64,000 bases of DNA. It comes from Gnetum montanum (taxonomy: Eukaryota; Streptophyta; Gnetopsida; Gnetales; Gnetaceae). The DNA is taken from the NCBI GenBank assembly GCA_015680685.1, contig MNCI01004927.1, positions 570,657 through 634,656 on the forward strand, written 5' to 3'. Position numbers and translations under genes: made by a program. Within the stretch, counting starts at the first letter, position 1. Each line of letters starts with the position of its first letter. The notes beneath the pieces are model-generated. The model was given only the letters and a program-made list of their open reading frames with translations, did no database searches and was not told where the DNA came from. Positions 23,901 to 33,121 of the stretch are shown piece after piece.

Positions 23901-26900
23901 TATAATGGGTTGGCCATTAACATAAGTGGAGAGGGACCATTGTAGTAAAATCTATAAATTGCATCAAGGGTAGAAACTATCTACCTGATGGCCTATTCCT
24001 TAAACATATATTTTTACCATGCCTCCATGTAGCAAATGTCTCAATATGCCCTATAGAAAAACCTATGATTTGTAGACCACATGTCACATGCTCTAACCAA
24101 GTGAGCAATAGCTTACTAACTCTTACTTTCTATTGATGATGTTATCTTAATTCCAAACTCAATAAAAAGGTTACAGCAACTGCTTAATACTCTTTACGAC
24201 TATTGTCAACATTCAAGAATTAAAGTTAATGCATATAAAACTAAAATCATAGTCCATGACACACACAATAAGACATACAATTTCACTATAGAAAATTGGC
24301 AAGTAGACATGACCCTTTCTTATAAATATCTTGGCTTAGAATGCAACTGCAATTATAAATGGGACCAATGCATTGCTTAAGGAATCACAGGTCATATGAA
24401 AGCGCTATTTGCCCTAAAAAGTACATGTAAGAAAGAATCTATCTTCAAGCTTAGAATGTCCAAAAGCAACTTTATCATGCTATTGTTCATCCAACTATTT
24501 TTTATGAGTGAGTTGTATGGGATCATTGTGTAGCAAATAAATATTGAAAATACATAGAAGAAATTCATAAGCTTTTCCTACTAGAAGAATTCAAAGTGGA
24601 GAAATAAGACAATATGATATTTTGCTTCTTGGGGAAAAGATGATGCTCTTAGAAGTTGAAGCTATTTTGGTAATTTATAGCTTATACTCATAGTTGCTTT
24701 GAATTCCAATGGGATAGATACTTCAAAAAGGTGACATTGGCAACCCAAGATAAAGAATCGTTTCATGAGGAAGTTTTATGGCTTAATAAATGAAATATTC
24801 AATAACATATTCTTTATTCTAATCTTAACCAAATTCGCAAAGTGATAAAGCAAACAATACTTAAAACATTTTCAGAAAATGGAGAGGGAAAGAAGCATTT
24901 CTAGTTAACTAGTATCAAGGGAGGTCTCAATTCCAAGCTAAACTACTTAACAATTATTATTCCTCACCATTTGCAATGCATAATTGTCAAGATTCTGGGC
25001 AATGCCTAACTTTGTCTTTGTTATTTTCTTGAAACTCTCCAAAGTCAAGTAGTTGTTAGAACTTTTATGCTTTGAATCTATGTATCAAAAAGGCTAGAAA
25101 GCCAAAGAAAAATAGAAGAAAATGGCTAGAAAAGCATTGGAAGAGCATAGTAGGAGGAAATATCCCAAAAGAGAAAGAAGCGATTAATAGAGGATTCACG
25201 AGGAGCATGCCAAACTTGGCAAAGTTCTCCCCCTCGTTAAGCTATAGATAGAAAAATGGCTAGAAAAGCATTGGAAGAGCATAGTAGGAGGAAATATCCC
25301 AAAAGAGAAAGAAGGGATTAATAGAGGATTCATGAGAAGCATGCCAAACTTGGAAAAGTTCTCCCCCTCCTCCAGCTTGCTATAAATAGAGGCCCAAGGC
25401 CTCTCTTGTAACACAATGGAGCAAAGCATTTGTGCAATGAAGGATGCTTGTCCTCAAGCTTTTCTTCCTTCTTTCATGCTCCATCTTTTATCCATTTGAG
25501 AGAATGTTCTAGTTCCATTCAAGCTCCATGAAGAGCATCTATCTTTTGCATTCTTGCAACCATTGTTCTCCCATTTCATTTCAAGCTCTCCCATGGCAAG
25601 ACCTAGCTGCTAAATTTCTCACAATTCTCTCGCATAGTTCTCACGTTCTCACAACACAACTCTCTCACAATTTTCACACTCAAACCCTTATGGTTCTCAC
25701 AAGAATTTGGTCCAACATGAAGAAGCTCATGCATCCAAGAGATGCTAAACTTTATGTTCTTATGTTTACATTTCATGCATGTTTTAGTTGGAGCTTTATT
25801 ATGAATGTTGTCGCTTCAAGTATTTGCCATAATGTTTATGCGTGTATGTTTTTTTTTTTTTTTNNNNNNNNNNNNNNNNNNNNNNNNNNNNNNNNNNNNN
25901 NNNNNNNNNNNNNNNNNNNNNNNNNNNNNNNNNNNNNNNNNNNNNNNNNNNNNNNNNNNNNNNNNNNNNNNNNNNNNNNNNNNNNNNNNNNNNNNNNNNN
26001 NNNNNNNNNNNNNNNNNNNNNNNNNNNNNNNNNNNNNNNNNNNNNNNNNNNNNNNNNNNNNNNNNNNNNNNNNNNNNNNNNNNNNNNNNNNNTTTTTTTT
26101 TTTTTTTGAGAACATGTCGAGATATATTAACTCATACACACACAGAGGCATGAAGCCCAAAAGAAGCCCTACTAACCTCCAACAAATGACTCCCCAAAAA
26201 CCCCCCACGCATGTATGTTGGCTTCAAAGCCACTCTAAATTTGATGTATGTTACTAGTTTTTCCTCCAACATGTTAGATGATTATGTAAGATGTTTCTTA
26301 TGGAGTATATGTGTATAGATTAGAGGTTTTTTGCATGTTTTTGGCGCTGTGTTTGTTCTAAAAGAGTGGCAGCCATGAATGGCCAAATTTTCCCTCTCGA
26401 TTTCTTATGATTTTCATTTTCAATGTCAAGCCCAAGCCATGTTCATGCTTCTGGCCATGTTGCCATATGTTTTTAAGCACTTCTTATGCTGTTTCAGCCC
26501 CAATTATGTTGTAATTTTGTGCCAAAGCATGGGCATATTTATGCATGTAGAAGCCCTCTTGTGTGTATCTTGAAGGGCAAGTTAATTTCTATGTTTGAAT
26601 GAATGTAAGTGGCCTCCTAGTATCTTGAGAAGAAGCCTCTAAAGTTAAGGCATATTTCTTAGCACTCTAAGTGCACATGCATGACCATTTTGTTCCCCAA
26701 ATTTCATGTTGAGGTACCCATTCATGGAGAATGTTGTTTGCCTCCCAAATTCCATCTCAATTGGCCTATAATCATGTTTAATGTTCAAATCCTTGTCCAT
26801 GCTACATAGATCCAAGCTCCATGTCTTGTCTTCAAGTCAATTCCATCTTTAGATTCATCAAATTCCTTTTCAATTTGCAGCTATGGCTCTTCGCTTTCAT

Positions 26901-29900
26901 TTTCTGGTGAAACCATGACTAGACCATGACTCATGATCTCCACAAAGTTCAAACCATGACCCATGGTCAACTCGTGGTCTATACAAAGTAAGATTGTGTC
27001 TATTTTGGGCCACCACAACTTGTGGTATTACAACACGAGGCCACCATGCCTCGTGGTCTCAACAATTTGCATGCAAGAGTGAAGGGCAACAAATTTCAAA
27101 TTTCAGAGGTCATCATGGTCAAGGCAAATCAATTCTAGAGGCTAAGGACAATAAGGAAGCAATTATAGCAACCATCATGACCCATGGTCAGGCCATCATA
27201 ACATGACCACAACCCATTCTTAGGACACTACAATGCTACCATGACCTATGGTGGGCAAACCACAAGCCAATCACCACTCGTGGTCATTGTTTTCGGCCTC
27301 AACACAATCCATGACCTGTAGTCAGGTACCACAACTACACTATGAGGGCACCATGACCCATGATCTGTTACTACAAGAAGACTGCAAGCAAACCATGACT
27401 CTTGGTCAAGACAAATTTCAAGATTCTACTGATTTCAAAACTAGCCTTCATGCATGACAAAGACCTCTGTTGCACCAACACTAACAGTAATTAGCAAAGC
27501 ACAAATGGGATCTCATCATTTGAGAGTTGAAACAAGTAGATGGATCAAAATTCCTCATGGAAAATGAATAGACCAATTATGTCAATGAAATTAGCATTGA
27601 CAATGGATACTAAATTTTCCTACAATGACCTACATTTGACACAATAGACATAAGTGCAATATTAAAATTGCCAATGTCACTGATTTTTACATATAAGACT
27701 TGGTAATTTTCTTTATAATGTTTTCAAAATTCATACCATATGCATTTCTGTTGTCCAATAGATTCAAATGGACTACATATGTAATAAAACTTTAGTTTCA
27801 ATTTCAGTTAGAGTTAGAATTCCAGATTTCACATTCCCTCATTGTTTTGATGTTCCTACAAGAATGTCAAGGTAGGGTTATTTCTAATTTAATTTCCTAT
27901 GCTTTGTTCACGTTTAAGACTTGTTTATTTTGTTTTCTATAATAGGTAACACAAATTTGTTTTCTATATATGAAACTTCAAATTAATTTTCTAATTTTGC
28001 ACTTGCTATATTGCTAGTCTAGGGGCATGTCCCAGGCAATATTGACCCAACTTGACTTTACCCTCAAAAAACATATTATAATAACTTTACTTTAATTTAT
28101 TGATAATAAATCAATAGTAAGTAAAACTTGTTGTACCCATATTCATCTTCCTTTCATCCATTTGGACTTAGCAATTGCCTACCAACTAGACAACATCATT
28201 CAACTTATTTACAGCATTTGGCATTATTTTCAGCATCATCTTTGCGTTACTTTGTTTTTGGCATCACTTTTGACATTTGGAATCATTTGATAGCTCAACA
28301 TCCAAAAGCTTCTAGAGTCTTCTTCATGGGCCCTAATGCATCATTTATTCACAACCTACGAGCTATTATTTAGTCTATAAATAGAAGCCCCAAAACGTAA
28401 TTTTGGGCATCTCATCTATCTCTGATTTGAGTTCTTCAACCAATCATTGCATTTTCAGAGCTCTTGTATCCTTTAGCAAACTCTATCCACATTTGATGTA
28501 ATGGTATCCCCTTCGCTGTGCGCCTACTTGATACACAAAGAAAACCTTAGATCAAACACAAACAATCTAATTCAATCCAAATCCCTGTTATGTCATACAT
28601 TTACACACATTACCATTTATCTCAAAAGAAAACCTAATCAAGAGTACACATCAAAGATCGAGGTAATGCAACTCCTCATTGGTAGCTTCTAAGTTGCCTA
28701 GCTCTTCTCTAAACATATTGTTGATTTTCTGGTTCCAACTTAATTTTATTGTTATCTTCTTTTATTTTTATTTTCTATTCCATCCAAAAGCCCCCTCTGC
28801 CCTATACTGCAAAGAAGTGTTTTTCTTATCATTTGTTGTAAACATTTGTCTAGAAATAAAGGGTATGTTTTCCCCTTTATTTCAATCATTTTCTTTCACC
28901 TAGCATAGATCTATTGTTTTGCTACAAGTTCAATCAATAAAATTACATTCTCTATCATTCTTCTACTAGTTTGTCTACAAAACTGTTTCTTTTTCCATTC
29001 TTGCATCCTTTTTAATTTTTTTCATTTCTTTTCTTTTTGCTATGTTTAATTTACAACTTGCTTTTTCTTGGCTTCAGCATTACTTTTGCTACTAGGTCAT
29101 TAGATTGATATGACCAAAAACTCTTCATTCGATTTGGAGATACACCTTCAAACCATTTGTGGCTGCACACAATGTTGCACTACATTTTATTGCATTGGTG
29201 ATACCAGAAAAGGAAACATAATATTCCATACAGGTCATTGGGAGTTGGTCATGTCAATTCTCACCACAACAAAACTGAAACTGAAACTAATACTAAATGT
29301 ATTTATTACATCTACTAAGACCCCTTGGATTTGTTAGATCATACCAATTTCAAAAATTCTTTTTACAAAATTTGTCTGTGACTCAACATTACCCACTCAA
29401 ATTGAACTTGTAACATGTGGTTTCTATGTCAAGTGTTTTAGCACTAGGCTTAGCCTAGCTCTTTATAAGTAATATGCACAAGTTGATTGGATACTAACTT
29501 ATGACAAACAACCATGAAGCAGGGGCACAACTTATTATCCATTAAGATTAAATATAGAAACGAATAGAACAAAGCAAGGAACAAGAAGGGAAGATCCACA
29601 AAGATGCATATAAACCAAGAATTGCATGAACGAATAAAGCTATGATCCAGTAGACGTTATAAGCTATGTTATAACTATCAAGGAATCATCAAGTTCACAA
29701 TCTTTACAATTAAAAGTTGCACCAAGCAACAACATGTACAACTACAACCTAGTAGGGTTGTAAATTCCCTCTCCCAAATTAGAGGTACAAGTTCAACTCT
29801 TAGTTTGGGAGTATCTCGCTAGAAATGTTACTGATCTTCATTTTATAAAAGCCAAAAGTGAAAACGTGGAAGACACAAAGCATAGAGCCCTATGAATCAT

Positions 29901-32900
29901 GCCACATAAAATGCAGCCTATTTTCCACTCTCCTGAATACCTTTTAACTTTGGCGTTCACACGCCACTGTATATTTTAAGTTCAACATTCACAATTTCAT
30001 TAAGCATTGATGTTTCTTAATAACAATTCTCAAAGACATTAACGTGAATGAACTAATCCAGAAAATATAGAAATACAAAGGCATGATCTATATGTGTGAA
30101 TATACCGTACATACTAATCAATCATTAATTTATCTATTTAATATGACCAGTTTAAAATTCAATTTTTCAGATACGGATAATTTGAAAAATATAAATAGGA
30201 TAAAATCAAAGCAACTTCAAGAGCTTACAGGGATGTCTCCTTTTGCTTCAACTTTTGACCAGATCTCACTTTTTATGTCCAAAGCCCAGACTTCAGAAAC
30301 ACCAGAAAAAAATAAAGACAAAGAAATCATTCTCATCAATGCATAAAACGACATCCAGATTGTTTCTAGAACAAAGAGAAAACAAAACAACGTCAGTTGC
30401 CATGGTAAACATACCTTCAACTCTATCAGAGAAAGGTTCCATAAGCCCTCCAATTAAAAGAATAATTTTTCCCCAGGAAACCTGCAAATTTCTTGTTAGG
30501 GAAACAAACTTCTAATTTTTTTCCTATAAAATGTCATTTGCAATGAATAATCTGCAGGCATAGTTGTGAAAACCAATGTGTAGTCATAAAGTTCCATAAT
30601 CTTGCTTCTAATTTGCATTCCTGTATTCATATTCATTCCATGCATTTGAAACCAACAAAATTTCAATTTTCTACATCATATACTCATTCCTAACAATAAC
30701 AAAAATACTCAATGACAAATAAAATAAAAAAAATTGAACAGACTTTAAAATTCTTGTTGTTGGAATGCAACATGCTGCTATTGGAAGTTGAAGTTCTCTG
30801 TCAGTTTGCTACTTATTATCATAATCTTATCAGAACTGAAATTAAAAAATTTTGAAAAGAAGTACTAGCTGTGGGACAAGAACCTGTTTGGTTTGATGAA
30901 GGGCATTGTTAACTAAAAACATGGGGCATCCATGATCACGATATCAACAGGGTTAAGTCAATTCTAAATGTGATCAAAGACAAACTTTTATTAAACCTAT
31001 GGCAGAATGTTCATGGCAGAAAGAAATTCTACTTGGAGAAATTCAAAAGAGGTGATCACTTGTTATAAGCAAGCTATTTAACTGCAACTATTCCATTAAA
31101 TTTGAAGACACAAAGTGCAAGAGCTCAATTGTGACCACATTATTTTAGAGTTGAAACAGAAAGCTAGTAAATTTCCCTCATGAGCAGTGAATATGCAGAT
31201 TATGCTTGACGAATTTTGTTTATGATGAACGTCTTTCGTTCCTGTTCTTGCACAGAGTCTATAAAAAACTTGAATATTAATGCTAAATGTCTTGGTCAAT
31301 TGTTTTAAGTGTCCCTTTTGATATTAGATCCAATATTGGTTCTCCAAAAAGGAATAAAAATTTTCAATTTCAAAAAATTTTTAATTAATCTTATGTCTAC
31401 CTTAGATGGAGGAGCCGTGAGTTTCCATGACATAAGCTTGAAGCCTTGATTGATAAAATGGTAGAATAGACTACTGAAATAACCAATTTTACAAGTTGCC
31501 ATTTAAATAGGTGATAATTATAAAATAGCATATACATGCCAATTTAATAAATTGGGAGCTACATAAGGTTGATCAAACCTAGTACAGTATTTACTTCTTT
31601 GGTCAATTGAATTCACTATTTTTTATAACAGTTTCATCAAACTTTAAAGCAATTTCACCCAGTGTAAACCAATTTTGCTCTTACTCAATTTTGCCAATAA
31701 AAAAATTCATTCATTTTTTGATCTAATTGATTTCACTCATGGATAAAAAACACAAATTTATCCAAAGTTACAAAAGTAAAGATGAAAGTCATGATGGATT
31801 AGAAAGCTTTTCTTTACTTTTATAACTGTTGAAATACCATTCAAATTGGCTTTTAATGAAATTGATCATAGAGAAAAGCAAATTTGAAATTAACTGAAAG
31901 TGAAATTAGTTTACACTTAGGCTAAATTGCTTTACATTTAAACAAAATTGCTTTGCACTTGAATGAAATTGCTATAAAAAATAGCAAATTCAATTGAACG
32001 AAGGAGTATTTTATTTGATGCACCTCAATTTGGTTACCAAATTACTTTAAAGTACCTTTTTCAGATACATGTGCAAATTTAAATAATTGACACTCATTTG
32101 CCACCTTCGAAGAACCGACCCGATACATGTTTACTAGAGTAATCAAATCATGGGTTCAACCATCTTTGCCTCCATACATGCAAAACATATTGTGCATATA
32201 CAATTCAAATGGCGGACAAAAATAATCAAAAATTGCACTTGAGATATAAATTTATAGGAACGCTGGCCTAAACCGAAAATAGGAAACAAAAATCCTGCAC
32301 AGTGTGAACCTACCAAACTGTGACCCTGGACTGCTGGAATAACTTGTCCGAGCAAGCAACCAGAACTGTTGTCATTGTTGCCTGAAGGTCCAATCTGGGA
32401 CCATGTTAATTTCCCCATATGAAGTATCTACATGTTTTAAAATGGCGTTAAGTTAATATGATGCACAACAAAATAGAATACTTCGGCTAAGCGATACAGG
32501 AAGCATACTCTAATAAGCAAATCCACTTATTGAGTACATGAACGTCTCTTAGCAATCCACCAGAAGATTCTCCCCCCACCACCACCATTTTCCTACCAAC
32601 CGAAGTTGCCGCATGCTGTTTTCATCGATGACATATCAAACTTAACTCCCTGGATTCAATTACACGTAAACTGAGTACAACTAAAGCAAATTTCTTACAT
32701 TACATCTAGGTTCTGGCTTTGATCCTTGAACCGTTACAAGGGTCCATTCATGAGAATCGGTTACCGAATCAGTCTCGTTATCATCCTCTCCCTTTACTTC
32801 TGAAGAAGTATTCGCACAATTCGAAACCTGTTCCTGCCAAAATACGCGCTAATTTTAAGAAAAAAAATGCACAGCTAGTGATTTGACTTAAATTCAATAA

Positions 32901-33121
32901 TGCTTGATTTAAAACTTAGCCACTATGTTCAACGAAAATGGAGGCCTCACCCAGACGCGAGTTAGGTTAATTAATTCCTATTTGTATACTAAAGCAAATT
33001 CATTGAAACTAGCAGCTAATGACTAGGCTACTGGTAAAACTCGCAAATAGAAACAGCTTACATTTCCTCCCCTGCTCCGCCGGTTTGGGAAACGAAGCGA
33101 TATCCAGCTAGCCTGCACCAT
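9311..33121 (-). CDS. Kelch-repeat / coiled-coil protein of the ACBP4/5 class (15 exons, 3' end outside window)
   Basis: Exons, in order of transcription: 33121-33062, 32833-32699, 32615-32538, 32427-32314, 30481-30415, 30290-30229, 21977-21838, 21667-21541, 21344-21242, 11975-11887, 11671-11582, 11495-11444, 11303-11179, 10052-9450, 9370-9311. All joins keep frame, use GT-AG borders and give 635 codons. The product has six kelch repeats (a probable beta-propeller), a polar linker of about 250 residues and a coiled coil. This is the C-terminal architecture of plant acyl-CoA-binding proteins ACBP4/5 and of kelch-only paralogues; family members are cytosolic and ACBP4/5 bind acyl-CoA esters through an N-terminal ACB domain. 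No ACB domain is visible here, so it is either kelch-only or has upstream exons I missed. The final coiled-coil exons must lie left of position 1. Function beyond protein or lipid-related scaffolding is inference. Confidence 0.88.
12493..12516. repeat. CA/TA microsatellite
   Basis: A run of CA dinucleotides passes directly into TA dinucleotides inside intron 9. Confidence 0.9.
12541..12780 (+). pseudogene. LINE 3'-end fragment, copy 1
   Basis: The plus strand reads a decayed C-terminal LINE stretch (TWIGEI, then ISLSEFGK and similar). It is alignable by eye to 13890-14010 (shared skeleton TTGGATTGGTGAAA, then a TTTGGAA block about 70 nt on). Only about 240 bp survive. The two fragments probably come from the same LINE family. 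Confidence 0.45.
13730..14330 (+). pseudogene. LINE 3'-end fragment, copy 2, with zf-RVT remnant
   Basis: Starting near 13740 the plus strand reads a terminal LINE zinc finger remnant (CFYKNACEDSNHIFLHCPA), followed after stops by WLIDKNPRVTSLQFKS near 14130. The C-x-H-x-C arrangement with HIFLHCP is the usual end of plant LINE ORF2. Stops make it non-functional. It lies just upstream of the inserted LINE at 14636. Confidence 0.6.
14648..15792 (+). pseudogene. LINE ORF1: DUF4283-like plus CCHC knuckle, broken
   Basis: The DUF4283-like core reads around 15080-15260 (VLFAGWWFY, then IWVLGLPLEWWEPKFL). It is followed by TKSMECMGYA, shared with the other LINE's ORF1 (TRSMECMGFA), and by the knuckle CAMCGKGNHSIATC at about 15517-15558. 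At least one stop and a 30-bp tandem duplication interrupt the frame. The N-terminal part (14648-15060) is glycine-rich and weakly open. Role in the live ancestor: RNA-binding coat protein of the LINE RNP. Confidence 0.7.
15369..15428 (+). repeat. 30-bp tandem duplication in LINE ORF1
   Basis: Two adjacent identical 30-bp copies (15369-15398 and 15399-15428) lie in frame, since 30 is a multiple of three. They repeat KDGL plus EVILA in the encoded protein. Confidence 0.9.
16014..17830 (+). pseudogene. LINE ORF2 remnant: reverse transcriptase and terminal zinc finger
   Basis: RT blocks are in order: PMEFFKEF and IVLLPKV (16150-16290), KLDIKKAYDTISY (near 16480), GGRLWGF (16620), then HYVDDTMIF twice because of the duplication at 16718-16973. 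The post-RT part FLTQKGRMLPANSVLSAMA is near 17210-17270, and a terminal finger (C-L-C, then ETIQHFMYEC, in a separate frame) lies around 17757-17812. The active-site variant is YVDD rather than the YADD seen in the LINE at the left edge. The endonuclease domain is absent and several stops are present. Confidence 0.8.
16718..16973 (+). repeat. 128-bp tandem duplication spanning the RT active site
   Basis: Copy 1 is 16718-16845 and copy 2 is 16846-16973, near-identical (a handful of substitutions). Both carry the HYVDD coding block. 128 is not a multiple of three, so the duplication itself shifts frame. Confidence 0.92.
18150..19360 (+). pseudogene. Unrecognised coding module with coiled coil at the LINE 3' end
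   Basis: After the LINE zinc finger but before the poly(A) tail lies coding-like sequence I cannot name. One part (18180-18507) reads ADFLSVLALGEIILPHG, VFYKGYPQNPEIDVAEVL and VQKCVEVARSPLCLSEVF. A second (18734-19033) is a strongly charged coiled coil (TEEVVEATRQAKR, EQEFAQQLSVVEHALVEH), which continues after a stop to about 19140. Standard L1 elements do not carry such a module here. It may be a captured host or retroelement gene. Because it lies inside the target-site duplications it moved with the LINE. Function unknown. Confidence 0.5.
19768..20690. other. Intron 9, AT-rich, no gene recognised
   Basis: AT-rich sequence with no long or domain-bearing frame on either strand. It may hold the decayed downstream continuation of the minus-strand RT fragment at 20.7-21.0 kb. 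Confidence 0.4.
20690..21030 (-). pseudogene. LINE reverse-transcriptase fragment (second LINE type)
   Basis: On the minus strand: LGIFIDELKK, LGQSLVCVLIFVDDVALIA, then LQKML and SGMKVNSEKIKIW. This is the pattern around the RT active site (xxDD, then a leucine/cysteine-rich helix, then KVNxxKTK) of a LINE type different from the L1-like elements above but like the fragment at 23.7-24.5 kb. Stops are present. Confidence 0.7.
21242..21977 (-). CDS. Kelch gene exons 7-9 (kelch 3-5)
   Basis: Exon 7 (21977-21838) reads VARCGQSVTKAG, then LIMFGGED and LHMFDLKSFTW. Exon 8 (21667-21541) reads GPSARSKHVSAMY, LLLIFGGASK and FSLDLET. Exon 9 (21344-21242) starts MEWSKIKAKG and ends in WYIIGGE with phase 1. 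Each contains the kelch diglycine and the aromatic residue spaced as in a canonical blade. Acceptors are TTCAG, TACAG and TTCAG. Introns 7 and 8 are 170 and 196 nt, so the three exons form a compact block between the two giant introns. Confidence 0.93.
23055..23450 (+). repeat. Two diverged copies of a short repeat with tRNA B-box-like motifs
   Basis: Copy 1 (about 23055-23250) and copy 2 (about 23320-23450) share CAATGCTCATCC, GCCTAACCT, GTGGTT and a B-box-like motif (GGCTTGAACCC and AGCTCGAACCC). They look like remnants of a tRNA-related SINE, but the A-box to B-box distance is too short for a functional promoter. The assignment to a SINE is a guess; the duplication itself is seen. Confidence 0.45.
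23740..24520 (+). pseudogene. LINE reverse-transcriptase fragment
   Basis: The plus strand reads SVRQRCPLSPTLFGFFID (near 23738-23790), then near 24130 SIDDVILIPNSIKRLQQLLN, HSRIKVNAYKTKIIV and SYKYLGLECN. These are the G-x-RQGCPLSP, active-site and YKYLG blocks of a LINE RT. About 330 bp separates the first two blocks and stops occur. It belongs with the minus-strand fragment at 20.7-21.0 kb. Confidence 0.8.
25117..25372 (+). repeat. 134-bp tandem duplication
   Basis: Copy 1 (25117-25250) and copy 2 (25251-25372) are nearly identical, starting AAATGGCTAGAAAAGC and ending in CTCCCCCTC. The block lies directly upstream of a TATA motif, which is where LTR or promoter enhancer duplications are often found. 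Confidence 0.9.
25381..25420 (+). promoter_or_regulatory. TATA box of a probable LTR-like promoter
   Basis: TATAAATAGAGGCC (25381-25394) followed within 30 bp by CTCTTGTAACAC resembles the core promoter of plant LTRs. No partner LTR was identified because the N gap lies 450 bp downstream. Confidence 0.4.
25864..26092. other. Assembly gap (Ns) between T homopolymers
   Basis: 229 Ns bordered by 15 Ts on each side (25849-25863 and 26093-26107). The homopolymer on both sides suggests the gap arose from slippage or from scaffolding across a poly(T). Open frames through the Ns are artefacts. Confidence 0.98.
26912..27407. repeat. Palindrome cluster B
   Basis: More than ten copies or half copies of the CCACGAC-YCGTGG motif family: ACCATGACTCATGATC (26923-26938), ACCATGACCCATGGTC (26953-26968), ACCACAACTTGTGGTA (27012-27027), ACCATGCCTCGTGGTC (27043-27058), CATCATGACCCATGGTC (27173-27189), ACCATGACCTATGGTG (27238-27253), CACCACTCGTGGTC (27272-27285), CCATGACCTGTAGTC (27309-27323), ACCATGACCCATGATC (27350-27365), ACCATGACTCTTGGTC (27392-27407). 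Spacing is irregular. This is the densest of the three clusters. Confidence 0.8.
27430..30228. other. Intron 6, no gene; TATA-like block at 28376
   Basis: AT-rich sequence with short open frames only. TATAAATAGAAGCCCC at 28376-28391, followed by a pyrimidine-rich stretch, may be the core promoter of another LTR remnant. Nothing else recognised. Confidence 0.35.
30229..30481 (-). CDS. Kelch gene exons 5-6 (kelch 2)
   Basis: Exon 5 (30481-30415) reads VSWGKIILLIGG, completing the GHSL-x-W-GK pattern of the second kelch repeat across the 1.83 kb intron 4, and leaves phase 1 at a GTATGT donor. Exon 6 (30290-30229) begins with the two remaining bases of a Val codon, continues WALDIKSEIWSKVEAKGDIP and ends at GTAAGC. 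The 124-nt intron between them is typical; the next intron is 8.25 kb. Confidence 0.88.
30482..32313. other. Intron 4 of the kelch gene (1.83 kb)
   Basis: AT-rich, with no recognisable coding or repeat domain. Bounded by a GTAGGT donor and a TTGCAG acceptor on the minus strand. Confidence 0.75.
32314..33121 (-). CDS. Kelch gene exons 1-4 (N-terminus and kelch 1)
   Basis: Exon 1 (33121-33062) begins MVQASWISLRF, has an in-frame TAG upstream and ends at a GTAAGC donor; it is the least certain exon. Exon 2 (32833-32699) carries an acidic leader, then EWTLVTVQGSKPEPRCN, the first kelch blade entry, and ends at GTAAGA. Exon 3 (32615-32538) reads HAATSVGRK, then the diglycine VVVGGE, and stops at CAT before an unusual GTACTC donor. 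That donor was chosen because LRDVH joined to ILHMGKLTW restores the exact kelch spacing, whereas a longer exon does not keep frame. Exon 4 (32427-32314) ends in PAVQGHSL. Introns here are short (228, 83 and 110 nt). Confidence 0.8.

Larger units (their letters stand above)
21978..30228. other. Intron 6 of the kelch gene (8.25 kb)
   Basis: It runs between exon 6 (donor GTAAGC at 30228 on minus) and exon 7 (acceptor TTCAG at 21978). Contents: a pair of decayed ~190-bp repeats (23.1-23.45 kb), an RT fragment (23740-24520), a 134-bp tandem duplication followed by a TATA motif (25.1-25.4 kb), the N gap, palindrome cluster B (26.9-27.4 kb) and a second TATA-like block (28376). No host exon was found in it. 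Confidence 0.8.

Noticed and set aside
25528-26257. Open reading frames running through the N block on both strands
   Set aside because: They exist only because Ns and the T homopolymers contain no stop; there is no protein signal.
29700-29800. tRNA-like A/B boxes near 29.74-29.79 kb
   Set aside because: Only a loose match; no acceptor-stem pairing or repeat copy was found.
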